Source: an uncultured Bacteroidales bacterium (GTDB taxonomy: Bacteria > Bacteroidota > Bacteroidia > Bacteroidales > Muribaculaceae). Taken from it: a stretch of DNA of 41,319 bases. Of the stretch, positions 29,634 to 40,200 are shown piece after piece (within the stretch, counting starts at the first letter, position 1; each line of letters begins with the position of its first letter). The stretch is from positions 1 to 41,319 of the forward strand of contig CAMWLW010000014.1 of NCBI GenBank assembly GCA_947175245.1, given 5' to 3'. The notes under the pieces were generated by a model. The model was not told the origin of the DNA and made no database searches. It worked only from the letters and a program-made list of their open reading frames with translations. A program made the translations under genes and the position numbers.

Positions 29634-31046
29634 TTAATTTTTGAGCAGTTTGCCCTCGTTTTTCAGATAATTGATGATTGAGTACAACATTCCGTTGACA
29701 AACTGGCCGCTGCGGGGAGTGCTGTAGCAGTTGGCGATTTCAATATATTCGTTAAGGGTTACAGGTATAGGAATTGCAGGGAAGTTCAGTAACTCTGAAA
29801 TTGCGACCATCATTACAACGATGTCCATGAATGCCAGTCGGTCGGCGTCCCATTGGGCAGGGTCGATGAACATATCGATGTATGACCTGTATTGTTCGCG
29901 ATTATTTACCGTGTCAACAAACAGCTGTGCACCAAACTTGGCGTCATCGTCATCTTTATATTTAGGTAACAGTGTAAGTACACCATTGTTAGAGGCAATC
30001 TGCTTGATAGTCTTGATGGCGAATGTGCCCATGATGTCAAGATCATCGTTCCAGTAAATCGAAGATGTCTCGAGAATTTCGGCCAGCGCGTCAGATGGCA
30101 GGATAATATTCTTCATTATAACACGCCAGAATTCACAGTCGGCAGCGAGGCTTGACTCGGTCTCGCTCATGTATTTGGTGTAATATTCTGATTGCAGAAT
30201 GTCGTCAAGCAATTTCTTGAGCAACAGGTAGTGCTGCTCCATGTTGATGGGGAACTCTTTTAGATACTCTTCCATCTCAACACTGTCGGCGATTGCCTTA
30301 ACCATACGATTGTCTATGAAACGGGTGTTGGGGTTGAGGTCTTCGCTTGTAGGAACATATTTAACCTTGGCACTGTTGATACGGTCGGCTTGAATACGTG
30401 TGATCTCGACTGGCAGAAGCAGGAGGAGATGATAGAGCTCGTAGGCTTTGTCGAGAGCTTTTTCGAGCGATTGTTCGGCCGCGATGAAATGCAGTCGATT
30501 GTCTCCATAGGCGTTAAGAGTCTCTTTGAGCATTTTGAAACCCATTAAGAAGCCCGCTTGTGTGAAATTGGAATCACGGCGGGCCGCAGCCTCAACTGCA
30601 GGCGCTTTAGCTATGATAGTGTCAAGTATAACATTCCACAAGACAATTTCATCGCTGATGTCCTTGTTGTGTTTGCGGCTGAAGTCGTTAAAAACGGCTG
30701 AACTTACGATGGCATCGTACAGCGGGCGTACAGTGTCGTCATAGTTGGCAATCCGGCTGTTATCGCGAGCAATGATTTCCTTTATATCGCTGTCAGCTGA
30801 AAATGATTTTGGGACTTTAAGCGACAACTTATTAAAGAGGATGTCGCCTAATGGATTATTTGAACCGACCTTGTAGCCCGATAGCTCGAGCATGAGTAAA
30901 ATCAGATTGATGTAGGTTTCATAACCAAACTTATTGTCACGGGTCTGACGCTCGGGAACGGGTTGTAATTTAAAATCACTACGAGTTAAAAGGTAGGAGT
31001 AAAGCAGCTGCACTACCTTCATTCTAATCAGAATACGGTTTATCAT
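29634..31046 (-). CDS. nusB: Transcription antitermination factor NusB (extended)
   Basis: MINRILIRMKVVQLLYSYLLTRSDF start; C-terminal DRLAFMDIVVMMVAISELLNFPAIPIPVTLNEYIEIANCYSTPRSGQFVNGML. Confidence 0.9.
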   Translation of the reverse strand: MINRILIRMKVVQLLYSYLLTRSDFKLQPVPERQTRDNKFGYETYINLILLMLELSGYKVGSNNPLGDILFNKLSLKVPKSFSADSDIKEIIARDNSRIANYDDTVRPLYDAIVSSAVFNDFSRKHNKDISDEIVLWNVILDTIIAKAPAVEAAARRDSNFTQAGFLMGFKMLKETLNAYGDNRLHFIAAEQSLEKALDKAYELYHLLLLLPVEITRIQADRINSAKVKYVPTSEDLNPNTRFIDNRMVKAIADSVEMEEYLKEFPINMEQHYLLLKKLLDDILQSEYYTKYMSETESSLAADCEFWRVIMKNIILPSDALAEILETSSIYWNDDLDIMGTFAIKTIKQIASNNGVLTLLPKYKDDDDAKFGAQLFVDTVNNREQYRSYIDMFIDPAQWDADRLAFMDIVVMMVAISELLNFPAIPIPVTLNEYIEIANCYSTPRSGQFVNGMLYSIINYLKNEGKLLKN

Positions 31047-31130
31047 CTCTATGAATCTTTTTGTTCCTAATATTGGTCGATTCGGGAGCGTTTTGTATTA
31101 TGCCATTGGCATGACGTCCGAATTACGCTG

Positions 31131-31138
31131 CAAAGATA
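31131..31138 (-). promoter_or_regulatory. -7 element TATCTTTG (minus strand) upstream of nusB
   Basis: CAAAGATA on the + strand; CAAT at the expected -33 distance (31159). Confidence 0.4.
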
Positions 31139-31204
31139 CACCTTTTTATGCTACCGTGCAATATTAACCAAATATATCGCCAAGCCGGTTGTTGTGATTT
31201 ACGG

Positions 31205-31993
31205 CTAATCTTGTGGTGATTTAAGCTTCTCCAGAAATTCTTGTTTAATATCAGAATCAAAATATTGAGGACCAAAGACTCCACTTCCATATTCAAATAC
31301 TGTCGAATCGTTAAATACAATTAAATTGTAATCTTTATTTAGGTTCTCGCGCTCTTCGGGTGTCAAATGGTTTAAATATAGACGAAACGAGTACATACCC
31401 ATACCTACACGGCGGAAACGAAGTTTTGAATATGCCAAATTGCCGGTACTGTCAATATTGTCAACTTCAATTCCGATACATCCTATATTAGCTAAAGATT
31501 TATGGAGATCATTGACTTGTTTCTCATTTAAAAGGTCGGTCTTTGATAGGTAATCTTGGTCTTCAAATTCTATCACAAGCCTTGAACTGTCAGGTAAGAG
31601 TTCACGGGTGTTATTTACCGTATTCCACATTTGTGTCTCATACTCGGTATACTGTTTAGCCATTATGTCGGGATTACAGTCAAGTAATACCTGATCGCTA
31701 ATATAGATGAAAACTCCGAGTAATAGTAAATCTAAGATGTGAACATACAGCAATACTTTATCGGTCTCTGTGTGTCTAAATATTGATTTAATAAAAGAGT
31801 ATATCCAGATACCGATAATAGGAATAGAAATAAAACAAGCACCAAAAAGGAAGAGGACCCCGCTGAATACGGCAAGATCAATATAAACCCTTTCCCATGT
31901 TAAACATACAATGGTTAATATTAATAATAATATTGTAATAATCTTGGCCGATTTATAGCGCAAGGATTGCAATATGTGATTGCGTTTATTCAT
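31205..31993 (-). CDS. Hypothetical membrane protein (262 aa)
   Basis: Intact ORF with three predicted hydrophobic helices and a polar C-terminal half; no recognised family. Confidence 0.65.
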   Translation of the reverse strand: MNKRNHILQSLRYKSAKIITILLLILTIVCLTWERVYIDLAVFSGVLFLFGACFISIPIIGIWIYSFIKSIFRHTETDKVLLYVHILDLLLLGVFIYISDQVLLDCNPDIMAKQYTEYETQMWNTVNNTRELLPDSSRLVIEFEDQDYLSKTDLLNEKQVNDLHKSLANIGCIGIEVDNIDSTGNLAYSKLRFRRVGMGMYSFRLYLNHLTPEERENLNKDYNLIVFNDSTVFEYGSGVFGPQYFDSDIKQEFLEKLKSPQD

Positions 31994-32020
31994 TTGACGG
32001 CAGTATTAAATCCATTATAT

Positions 32021-32749
32021 TTAAAAGATATCGCGGGCAAGTTGGAGTGACTCGGGTTTCCCGATGTCAAACCATTTATAAGGCATGTCGGGAGTATAGT
32101 TCTTGATTACGGCCTCATGGCAAAGTGATACATACATAGGTATGATGCCGAATACTTCGTTCTCTGCTTTATCGCATATCATTTTTGTGATACGTGGCGA
32201 AATAACATGTATGCCGTTGAAAGAGCGGGCGTTCAATTGGTCAGGGTGGGGTAGTCCGTTGGGTAATATCTCTGATGTTTTGTGATTTATCCATCCGGCG
32301 AGTCGGTTCTCGTCGTCAAACAATAATTGTCGGCTCGACTCGCGGGTCGATGTCAGCAATGTGGCGTCACAGCCGTTGGATTTGTGCTCATCAATCAGCA
32401 GCCCGAGGTCTAAATCGGTAAGAATATCGGCGTTGTGAAGTAATACTTCCTCGTTGGAAAATAAAGGCGCGGCCTTGACAATAGCTCCGCCCGTGTCAAG
32501 GAGTCGGGCTCGTTCATCGCTGATTAAAATTTCAACATCGGGCAGGGGATATCGCTCAAGAGATTCTATAATCTGATCGGCGAAGTGATGAATATTTACT
32601 ACAATACGGGTGATTCCGGCATTTGTCATGTTATCAATGACGCGGAAAAGCATCGGTTTGTTGCCTATCGGTACCAATGCTTTAGGATGATGGTCGGTCC
32701 ACGGTTTCAGGCGTGTTCCCATTCCGGCTGCAAAAATCATTCCGGTCAT
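32021..32749 (-). CDS. Sugar-phosphate nucleotidyltransferase (MurU-like)
   Basis: MIFAAGMGTRLKPWTDHHPKALVPIGNKPML; overlaps the upstream kinase gene. Confidence 0.85.
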   Translation of the reverse strand: MTGMIFAAGMGTRLKPWTDHHPKALVPIGNKPMLFRVIDNMTNAGITRIVVNIHHFADQIIESLERYPLPDVEILISDERARLLDTGGAIVKAAPLFSNEEVLLHNADILTDLDLGLLIDEHKSNGCDATLLTSTRESSRQLLFDDENRLAGWINHKTSEILPNGLPHPDQLNARSFNGIHVISPRITKMICDKAENEVFGIIPMYVSLCHEAVIKNYTPDMPYKWFDIGKPESLQLARDIF

Positions 32750-34179
32750 AGTGTGGGAGCGTTATATTCACTTATAGTATTCTGCTCTCGATGATACAGG
32801 GTCACGTGGACACCATATTTGTCGGCAATATAATCTGCCATGTGTCGTGCCGAGTAGACTGAGCGATGTTGGCCGCCCGTGCAACCAAACGCGACCTCAA
32901 GGTGAGTGAATCCCCGTTTAATGTATTTGGTTACGCTCATATCGATGAGCCCTTTGCAATACGCAAGGAATGGTTGAATTTCACCGTCTTGCTCTAAAAA
33001 GTCGATGACAGGTTTGTCCTCGCCGGTCAGGTGCTTATATTGTTCATATCGGCCAGGATTGTGTATGGCGCGGCAGTCAAATACAAAGCCTCCACCGTTG
33101 TCCGATTGGTCGGCAGGAATACCTTTTTTATATGAGAAACTTGTAACGACGACGTTCAGCTGATTGTCATATATCTTAAATTGCGGGCATCCAATAGCCT
33201 GAACTTTGGTGATAGCTTCTTCTATAATTGCAAGGAGATACGGGTACTTAATACCTTCTTTTTGAAGTAATGGTGCAAGTGATTTAAGGGCAGTTTCTAT
33301 AGGACTTATAAAATTGGTCTTACCCTGAATAAGACCCCTGAAACCGTATGCGCCGAGTACTTGCAGCAGTCGGAATATGGATAAATCGTTAACACTGTCG
33401 GTTAATTGAGCCGATTCTACGTCAAATCGTTCCGCAGCCAAACTTATATAGAATTCAAGCAATTCATCTCTAAGTTTTTGGGGCATATTGATGCGGGCTT
33501 GCATCAGGCACGAAATCACGTCGTATAGTATCGGGCCTCGTCGAGCCCCCTGAAAGTCGATTAGCCAAGGCTTATCATCGGCAATCATGATGTTGCGCGA
33601 CTGGAAATCGCGGTGAATCAGTGCTTCGGGTGCCGCTGATGATATGCTGTCTGAGAGCCGCGTAAACTCTTTCTCAAGTTCTACTTCGTTTATTTCGCAT
33701 CCAATGACTTTTGCGAAACAGTATTTAAAGTAGTTCAAATCCCATAAAATCGATGCACCTGACATGGATTTAACGGGAAAGTAGCAGTCATCGTCGGTAT
33801 GTACTGCTCCGACGGTCTGAAAATTAAGAAGTTCTGTAAGGCTTGCTTTAAAAAGGTCAATTACCCGAGGGCTGTAGCCATCATGCAGTATTATATCATA
33901 TAAAGTCGTGTCGCCTAGGTCTTCCTGAAGATAAGACATATTGTCATCTGATATACTGACTACACATGGTACACTCACGCCGTGTGAAGAGAGGGCTGCC
34001 GACAACGTGATGAATGCTTTGTTTTCAGTATCATTCGTGCCGACGGTGCCTATCATCGTAGTGCCACCGTTGAGCCTGTAATACCGACGGCTCGATGCCG
34101 AACCCGTAATTGGTTTTATGTCAGCCGGTGCATACCCGGTATATTTTTCATATAAACAGCTAAGGACAGCAGGAGTCAT
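32746..34179 (-). CDS. Aminoglycoside-phosphotransferase-type kinase (AmgK-like) fused to a RapZ C-terminal domain
   Basis: Kinase: LIHRDFQSRNIMIADDKPWLIDFQGARRGPILYDV. RapZ-C: VVVTSFSYKKGIP...FVFDCRAIHNPGRY...HLEVAFGCTGGQHRSVYSARHMADYI. Confidence 0.88.
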   Translation of the reverse strand: MTPAVLSCLYEKYTGYAPADIKPITGSASSRRYYRLNGGTTMIGTVGTNDTENKAFITLSAALSSHGVSVPCVVSISDDNMSYLQEDLGDTTLYDIILHDGYSPRVIDLFKASLTELLNFQTVGAVHTDDDCYFPVKSMSGASILWDLNYFKYCFAKVIGCEINEVELEKEFTRLSDSISSAAPEALIHRDFQSRNIMIADDKPWLIDFQGARRGPILYDVISCLMQARINMPQKLRDELLEFYISLAAERFDVESAQLTDSVNDLSIFRLLQVLGAYGFRGLIQGKTNFISPIETALKSLAPLLQKEGIKYPYLLAIIEEAITKVQAIGCPQFKIYDNQLNVVVTSFSYKKGIPADQSDNGGGFVFDCRAIHNPGRYEQYKHLTGEDKPVIDFLEQDGEIQPFLAYCKGLIDMSVTKYIKRGFTHLEVAFGCTGGQHRSVYSARHMADYIADKYGVHVTLYHREQNTISEYNAPTL

Positions 34180-34198
34180 GGTCGGTAAGAAGGGCTAT

Positions 34199-34753
34199 TT
34201 ATTCTTTATCGTCGTTGAAAAGTTTGTCCTCGTCATCGAGTTTGAAATAGTGGGCCAATGTGGCAATGAATTTTGAAATCTCGGTAATGGCATTCATTGT
34301 CTCGGGTGTAATTTCCTTGCCTTGTAAACGTAGCATCAGCATGCCGTATAGTGCAGTGAAACAAGTCTCAATCTCTCCCTGTTTATTTTCACCGGATTTT
34401 GCTCGCAGTTCAACAATATAAGGCAGAGTCTTATAGAACAGTGCAGTGTATTCGGCAAATTTAGGATCGGCCAATAGCGCCTGGTGCAGACTTGCAAGCT
34501 GTATGATAACATTTTTTGTAAGCTGCAGGTGTCCTGATTTTTCAACGCCTTCGCGCCTCATCATATCGATAAGCGATTCATACCACTCGACCATCTCGCG
34601 GCGTTGCTCTTCAGTCAGGTCATACTTATCGATAATGTTAGCCTTTATTTTATCAATGTCAAGGTTGTTGGCTCGGATAATATCTTCTATCTGCCACATA
34701 TACAGCAGATACTCGGCTATATTTTCTTTTCTTTTTTGTGATGCTATAATCAT
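34199..34753 (-). CDS. DUF4924-like conserved protein
   Basis: MIIASQKRKENIAEYLLYMWQIEDIIRANNLDIDKI and overall alpha-helical pattern. Confidence 0.75.
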   Translation of the reverse strand: MIIASQKRKENIAEYLLYMWQIEDIIRANNLDIDKIKANIIDKYDLTEEQRREMVEWYESLIDMMRREGVEKSGHLQLTKNVIIQLASLHQALLADPKFAEYTALFYKTLPYIVELRAKSGENKQGEIETCFTALYGMLMLRLQGKEITPETMNAITEISKFIATLAHYFKLDDEDKLFNDDKE

Positions 34754-34766
34754 AGTCGTTTATGTT

Positions 34767-35963
34767 TTATTGTATAACGTGGTGAGACGCCATTTGTTTG
34801 AAGTCGTTACCGGCAGGTGTCTGATATATAGATAGACCGAACCGATGTATGGTAGCATAGACGTAATCAAAAATATCGGCCTGAATGTGCTCGAAACTCT
34901 TCCACTCGGTCGTGCCTGTGAAAAAGTATAGCTCAAGCGGAATACCCTGGGTGGTAGGTTGAAGCTGTCTCACCATGAATAGCTGGTCTTCCCTGACGTC
35001 TTTATGTGACTCAAGGTAACGCTCAAGATGTCGGCTCAACAATGACAAATTTACTGCCGAAGTACTGTCGTTGATATCTTCAGGGGTTACCAGCCCAAGC
35101 TCCTGAAGAGTATTCAACTCATCTTCATTTAAAAACCTTATTGAGTTTACATCGATATTGATGTATCGGCTTACACGGCGGGCCAGACACTCCTGCATGG
35201 GGGCATAGTTCTGAAATGATTCTTTTATAAGCGTATATGGCGGAACTGTTGTAACTGAGTTGTCCCAGTTACGTACTTTCACTGTTGTCAGTGTGACTTC
35301 TTCGACAACACCATTTGCATTAGCTTTAGGCACGACAATCCAGTCATCTTTCTTGAGCATATCATTGACTGTGAGCTGAATACCCGCAACTAAACCGAGA
35401 ATTGTGTCCTGAAATACTAACATCAGTACTGCGGCCGATGCGCCGAGAGCTGTTAATATGGTAATTGGGCTGCGTCCTATGAGAATACTGATACCGATTA
35501 TTACACCAATTATAATAAAAATCAGTTTCAGAATCTGTAATACACCTTTCATTGTATGAATACGATACCTGCCACGTTTGTCGAGAGCGTCGAATAGCGC
35601 CTGTAAAAATGTATTTATTAGGTGTATAAGTGCCCAGAGTATGTAGAAATCAGTGGCTTTTGTTAACCACTCTTCAGTAGTGTTGTCGTGGTCAAAAGCA
35701 TCAGGCAACATGTATGAGACGAACAATGCCGGTGCCAGCTGGCTGATAGCCCGAAGTACTTTGGTGTTGAGCAGGTCGTCATCCCATTCGGTTGGGGTTC
35801 GTCGGGTGAATAGTTTTACGATGACCGATACGACTTTGACACAAAACCAGAACGCTGTGACAGCCACTAAGGCGATAATTAGCAGCATTAGCGGTGTATA
35901 GAGGCTCTCAATATTGTTGTCTTTGAGAAATTCGTGCAGCAGATTCTGTATCCAATCGTTCAT
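34767..35963 (-). CDS. MscS-family mechanosensitive ion channel (YbdG-like)
   Basis: TM region, then FQDTILGLVAGIQLTVNDMLKKDDWIVVPKANANGVVEEVTLTTVKVRNWDNSVTTVPPYTL. Confidence 0.9.
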   Translation of the reverse strand: MNDWIQNLLHEFLKDNNIESLYTPLMLLIIALVAVTAFWFCVKVVSVIVKLFTRRTPTEWDDDLLNTKVLRAISQLAPALFVSYMLPDAFDHDNTTEEWLTKATDFYILWALIHLINTFLQALFDALDKRGRYRIHTMKGVLQILKLIFIIIGVIIGISILIGRSPITILTALGASAAVLMLVFQDTILGLVAGIQLTVNDMLKKDDWIVVPKANANGVVEEVTLTTVKVRNWDNSVTTVPPYTLIKESFQNYAPMQECLARRVSRYINIDVNSIRFLNEDELNTLQELGLVTPEDINDSTSAVNLSLLSRHLERYLESHKDVREDQLFMVRQLQPTTQGIPLELYFFTGTTEWKSFEHIQADIFDYVYATIHRFGLSIYQTPAGNDFKQMASHHVIQ

Positions 35964-36577
35964 TATTTCTTTCCTTTCAGGTTGTTGATTAGTTCTGGCC
36001 CGGGAACAATATATACTTCCAGTCGCCTATTCATTGCGCGGTTGGATTTTGTATTGTTGTTTACCAATGGCTGGCTGTCGGTCATGGGGTAGCCATAAAC
36101 CATTGCAGGTGTTGACCCGAAGCGGTCAAAATAGTCGTAGAGTGAATTGATTCGCTCGGTGCATAGCCATTCTTTATATTTATCGCTGCCGGTATTGTCG
36201 GTGTGTACTGCCAGCAGAATCTTGAATTTACCATAATGGCGCGTGAACTCAAGCAGGGGCCTGAGAACATCTCCTGCTTCAGGTTGCAACGTGATGCCGT
36301 TGGGAGCAAATAATTCGTCAAGCTCGATGGTGACATTCAAAACCTGATCGTCGCGTATCAATTCGACGGTCATGCCATGATCGATAAGCGATTGGTCGTA
36401 GCTCGATATGACATTCCTTAGTGCGCCGGCCTGTTTTGGTGTCACGGTCGGCGTGTTCAGTTCTATGTCGAATGTCTCAGGCTCATCAATAGCTGTGACT
36501 TGAGCGACAGCTATTGATGATGTCGAGAAACACGCGAGCAAAAGCAGCGTGCTAAAAATCTTCGAGCGACTCTTCAT
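35963..36577 (-). CDS. OmpA-family C-terminal domain protein with signal peptide
   Basis: Signal peptide MKSRSKIFSTLLLLACFSTSSIAVAQ; LFAPNGITLQPEAGDVLRPLLEF...VHTDNTGSDKYKEWLCTERINSLYDYF...NRAMNRRLEVYI. Confidence 0.85.
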   Translation of the reverse strand: MKSRSKIFSTLLLLACFSTSSIAVAQVTAIDEPETFDIELNTPTVTPKQAGALRNVISSYDQSLIDHGMTVELIRDDQVLNVTIELDELFAPNGITLQPEAGDVLRPLLEFTRHYGKFKILLAVHTDNTGSDKYKEWLCTERINSLYDYFDRFGSTPAMVYGYPMTDSQPLVNNNTKSNRAMNRRLEVYIVPGPELINNLKGKK

Positions 36578-36854
36578 ATTCGAGCTCGGCTCTAATAATT
36601 ATTGGCAGATCGTCGGTCAATACGTTTGCGCCTTTATCTTTTTTGAGCATACGCGTAACGTAGCTGATGATTTCGTCGGCAGTAACTTCTTCCTCATCCT
36701 CATCCCAGTCAAGTTCGAGCAGGCCGTTCTCCTCATAGTAATCCCAAATCATGTCAACGATATTGAGAATTTCGTCGTCAGGGTAGGGGGCTCGTCCGGC
36801 TGCAGTTAGCGCTTTGTTTATCTCTTCGACCGCTTTATTCTCATCAAACTCCAT
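36552..36854 (-). CDS. Conserved small acidic hypothetical protein (100 aa)
   Basis: Intact co-directional ORF between trxA and the OmpA-like gene; overlaps the latter by 26 nt. Confidence 0.65.
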   Translation of the reverse strand: MEFDENKAVEEINKALTAAGRAPYPDDEILNIVDMIWDYYEENGLLELDWDEDEEEVTADEIISYVTRMLKKDKGANVLTDDLPIIIRAELEYEESLEDF

Positions 36855-36860
36855 AGTGTC

Positions 36861-37184
36861 TTAAAGTGCCAAAAGTTTTTCGATAGCCTCTTTCAGGCTG
36901 GCTTTAGACTGCGAGCCGGCCAGGCGTAAGTCGGCTTTCTTGCCGTCCTTGAAAAAGAGGATTGTGGGAAGTGATGTGATGCGATATTGCGAGCTCAGAT
37001 CGCTTTCGTCCTCGACGTTGTATTTGCCGATAACGACTTTGTCCTCATATTCCTGAGCAAGCTCATCAATGATAGGTGCCATGCTCATGCACGGTCCACA
37101 CCAGGTTGCCCAAAAATCAATCATAACGGGTTTGCCTGAATTGATTACTTCTTCTGCGTTCTCGTCAGTAAATATAAATGCCAT
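36861..37184 (-). CDS. trxA: Thioredoxin
   Basis: MIDFWATWCGPCMSMAPIIDELA. Confidence 0.95.
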   Translation of the reverse strand: MAFIFTDENAEEVINSGKPVMIDFWATWCGPCMSMAPIIDELAQEYEDKVVIGKYNVEDESDLSSQYRITSLPTILFFKDGKKADLRLAGSQSKASLKEAIEKLLAL

Positions 37185-37229
37185 TGCTTTAAATATTTTA
37201 TATGTGTTTATATATTGAATTATTATCTC

Positions 37230-40200
37230 TTACTTGACTAATCGGGTGAAACTATACTCAACATTCATGTCATCAAGCATCTCTACAAGAGCTTTATCCA
37301 TAGGTAGTTTTAATCCTGAGACCATTTTGACGGTACGGTTTATGCTTGGATCATAAATCTCGATATTTAATGCACCCGATGCCGAATCGTTGGAGCGTTT
37401 TGATGCTTCAACAAATAGTCCGATAAGCGTTTCGTTGATTTCGTTTGCCGATATTTTAACGTCGACACCCGTAACAAGTTTGCCTTTCAGGTCGTCAAGT
37501 AGTCTGATGCTGTGAATATTGAATCTTAACTCCTGTTTGTAGTTTGGTTTAAATTCGCCGGCTACGACAATCTGAGTGCCTTGCTTGCCGTACTTGCTGA
37601 AATTAATGAAATCCTGCTTGAACAGCATTAGCTCGGTACTTCCGGTATAATCTTCTATCGTTATACGGCCATATTTACCGCCCGATCGGGCATCTTTTTC
37701 CTCATATCCGGTCACCATGCCGCCAAACGTGTAGGTTTTGTTCTCTTCTTTAGCTGCTTCGCCAAAGTCTTTGATCGAGGTATTGAAGCCGTAGTTCAGC
37801 TCCATGTAATAAGGGTCGAGAGGATTGGCCGACAAGTAAATTCCTACGAGTTCGCGTTCTTTCTCAAGGCGTTCGGTTGCCGGCCAGTCGATTCCGGGTC
37901 TGATTGCAGGTCGGCCGGCTGTGTTCAGCGCCAGGTCATCGTCTCCGAATAATGAGTTGGCCTGTTGTTTGGACGCGTTCTGGAATAATTGGCCATATCT
38001 TAACAGTTGTTCTGAAAGTGTTTCGTCTTTCTTGTTTCTTACGAAGTAGTCCTCTCGCTTCAGTTCCTCAAAGCAATCGAATGCTCCGGCCAGCGCAAGA
38101 GACTCAAATGTGCGACGGTTGAGCGACGACAGCGGTACACGTTCTACAAAGTCATAGATAGATTTGAATGTGCCACCCTCAGAACGAGCCTTAATAATAT
38201 CGGCGGCAACGTTCTCTCCAACGCCTTTGATGGCGGCAATGCCGAATCGTATATCACCACGACTATTCACACCGAAGCTGCTGAAACTTTCATTAACGTC
38301 GGGGCCTTTAACCGTAATCTTCATGGCCTTACATTCGTCCATAAAGTCACGTAATTTAGTGATGTCATTACGGTTGCGACTGAGTACTGCAGCCATAAAT
38401 TCAGCCGGGTAGTTGGCTTTCAGATATGCTGTCTGGAACGCTACCCAACTGTAGCATGTAGCATGGCTCTTGTTGAATGCATACGATGCAAACTTCTCCC
38501 AGTCGGCCCAGATCTTTTCGAGTACTTCAGGTTTATGTCCGTTTGCTTGTCCACCTTCAAGGAATTTACCTTTGAGGTGATTCATCTTGTCAATAAGTTT
38601 CTTACCCATTGCCTTACGCAGGGTATCGCTTTCACCGCGTGTGAAGTTGGCGAGCAGACGTGACAGTAACATCACCTGCTCCTGATACACCGTCACTCCG
38701 TATGTGTCTTTCAGATATTTCTCCATGATGGGAATATCATACACAATTGGTGAGCGGCCATGCTTACGCGAGATGAAATCTGGTATATAGTCCATTGGGC
38801 CCGGACGATATAGCGCATTCATCGCTATAAGGTCTTCAAAAGTGCTGGGCTGTAACTCTCTTAGGTATTTTTGCATACCTGCCGACTCAAACTGGAATGT
38901 GCCCTTGGTCTTACCCTCACTGTACAGTTTGTAAGTTGCCGGGTCATCGATAGGGATTTTCTCGAGATCAAGATCAATATTGCGTGTCAGCTTAATGTTT
39001 GCGACAGCCTCTTTCAATATGGACAGCGTTTTGAGTCCGAGAAAGTCCATTTTAATCAGACCGGTCTCCTCGATTACGCGTCCTTCATATTGAGTTACAA
39101 GTAGCTTGCCCTCGGTCTTGTCGACAGCAGTACTTACCGGCACCCAATCAGTAATATCGTCACGGCAGATGATCACACCGCACGCGTGCACACCTATATT
39201 ACGGACATTGCCTTCAAGTTGTCCGGCATATTTTAGTGTCCTTGGTATGATAGGATTGGTGCTCGCCATCTCGGCCTTGAACGGTGAAAGATGCTCATAA
39301 CAGTTCTTCAACGTAGGCTTTAACTCCTTACCGTTAACTACCGGCATGTGAGCGGGTATGAGTTTAGTTAATCGGTCACTCTCTGATAGTGGTAGGTCTT
39401 CAACTCGAGCCACGTCCTTGATTGCCGATTTGGCTGCCATTGTGCCGTACGTAATGATATGTGCGACTTTTTCTTCGCCATATTTTTCGGTTACATATTT
39501 CAATACATCGGCACGGCCATCGTCGTCAAAGTCAATATCGATATCAGGCAGTGAAATGCGGTCTGGGTTTAGAAAACGTTCGAACAGCAGGTCGTATTTC
39601 ACCGGGTCAATCTGGGTGATTCCCAAGCAGTATGCTACGCATGAACCCGCTGCCGAACCACGCCCGGGGCCTACGCTCACGCCTAAGTCTCGACGGGCTG
39701 CGTTGATAAAGTCCTGCACAATAAGGAAGTATCCGGGGAAACCCATCGTTTTCATTATGTGCAGCTCAAACTTTATGCGTTCTTCGAGTTCTTCGGTCAG
39801 CGGGCTGCCATATCGGCGTTCCGCGCCTTCGTATGCGAGCTTCTTCAGGTAATCGGCCTCAAATTTTATACGGTAAAGTTTTTCATATCCGCCAAGTTTT
39901 TCAATCTTAGCGTTGGCCTCTTCCTCACTCATTACCACATTACCGTTCTCATCTTGTGTAAATTCGTCAAAGAGGTCTTTATGTGTGATTCGTTGTCGAT
40001 ATTCTTCTTCGGTGCCAAACTCTTTAGGTATGGCGAAGTTTGGCATTATAGGAGCGTGATCGATGTTATAGAACTCAACCTTATCGGCAATCTCAACAGT
40101 ATTGGCAAGAGCTTCAGGAATATCGGCAAAGACGTCGTTCATCTCGGCCGTAGTTTTCATCCACTCCTGCTTGGTGTAGACCATTCTGGTTTCGTCCGAC

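Noticed and set aside
31100-31112. ATGCC-ATT-GGCAT inverted repeat before nusB
   Set aside because: Only 5-bp arms with 3-nt loop and no U-tract; too weak to call as a terminator.
31123-31320. 65-aa minus-strand ORF overlapping the end of the 262-aa membrane gene
   Set aside because: Out-of-frame overlap with a better ORF, spans the putative nusB promoter; no motif.
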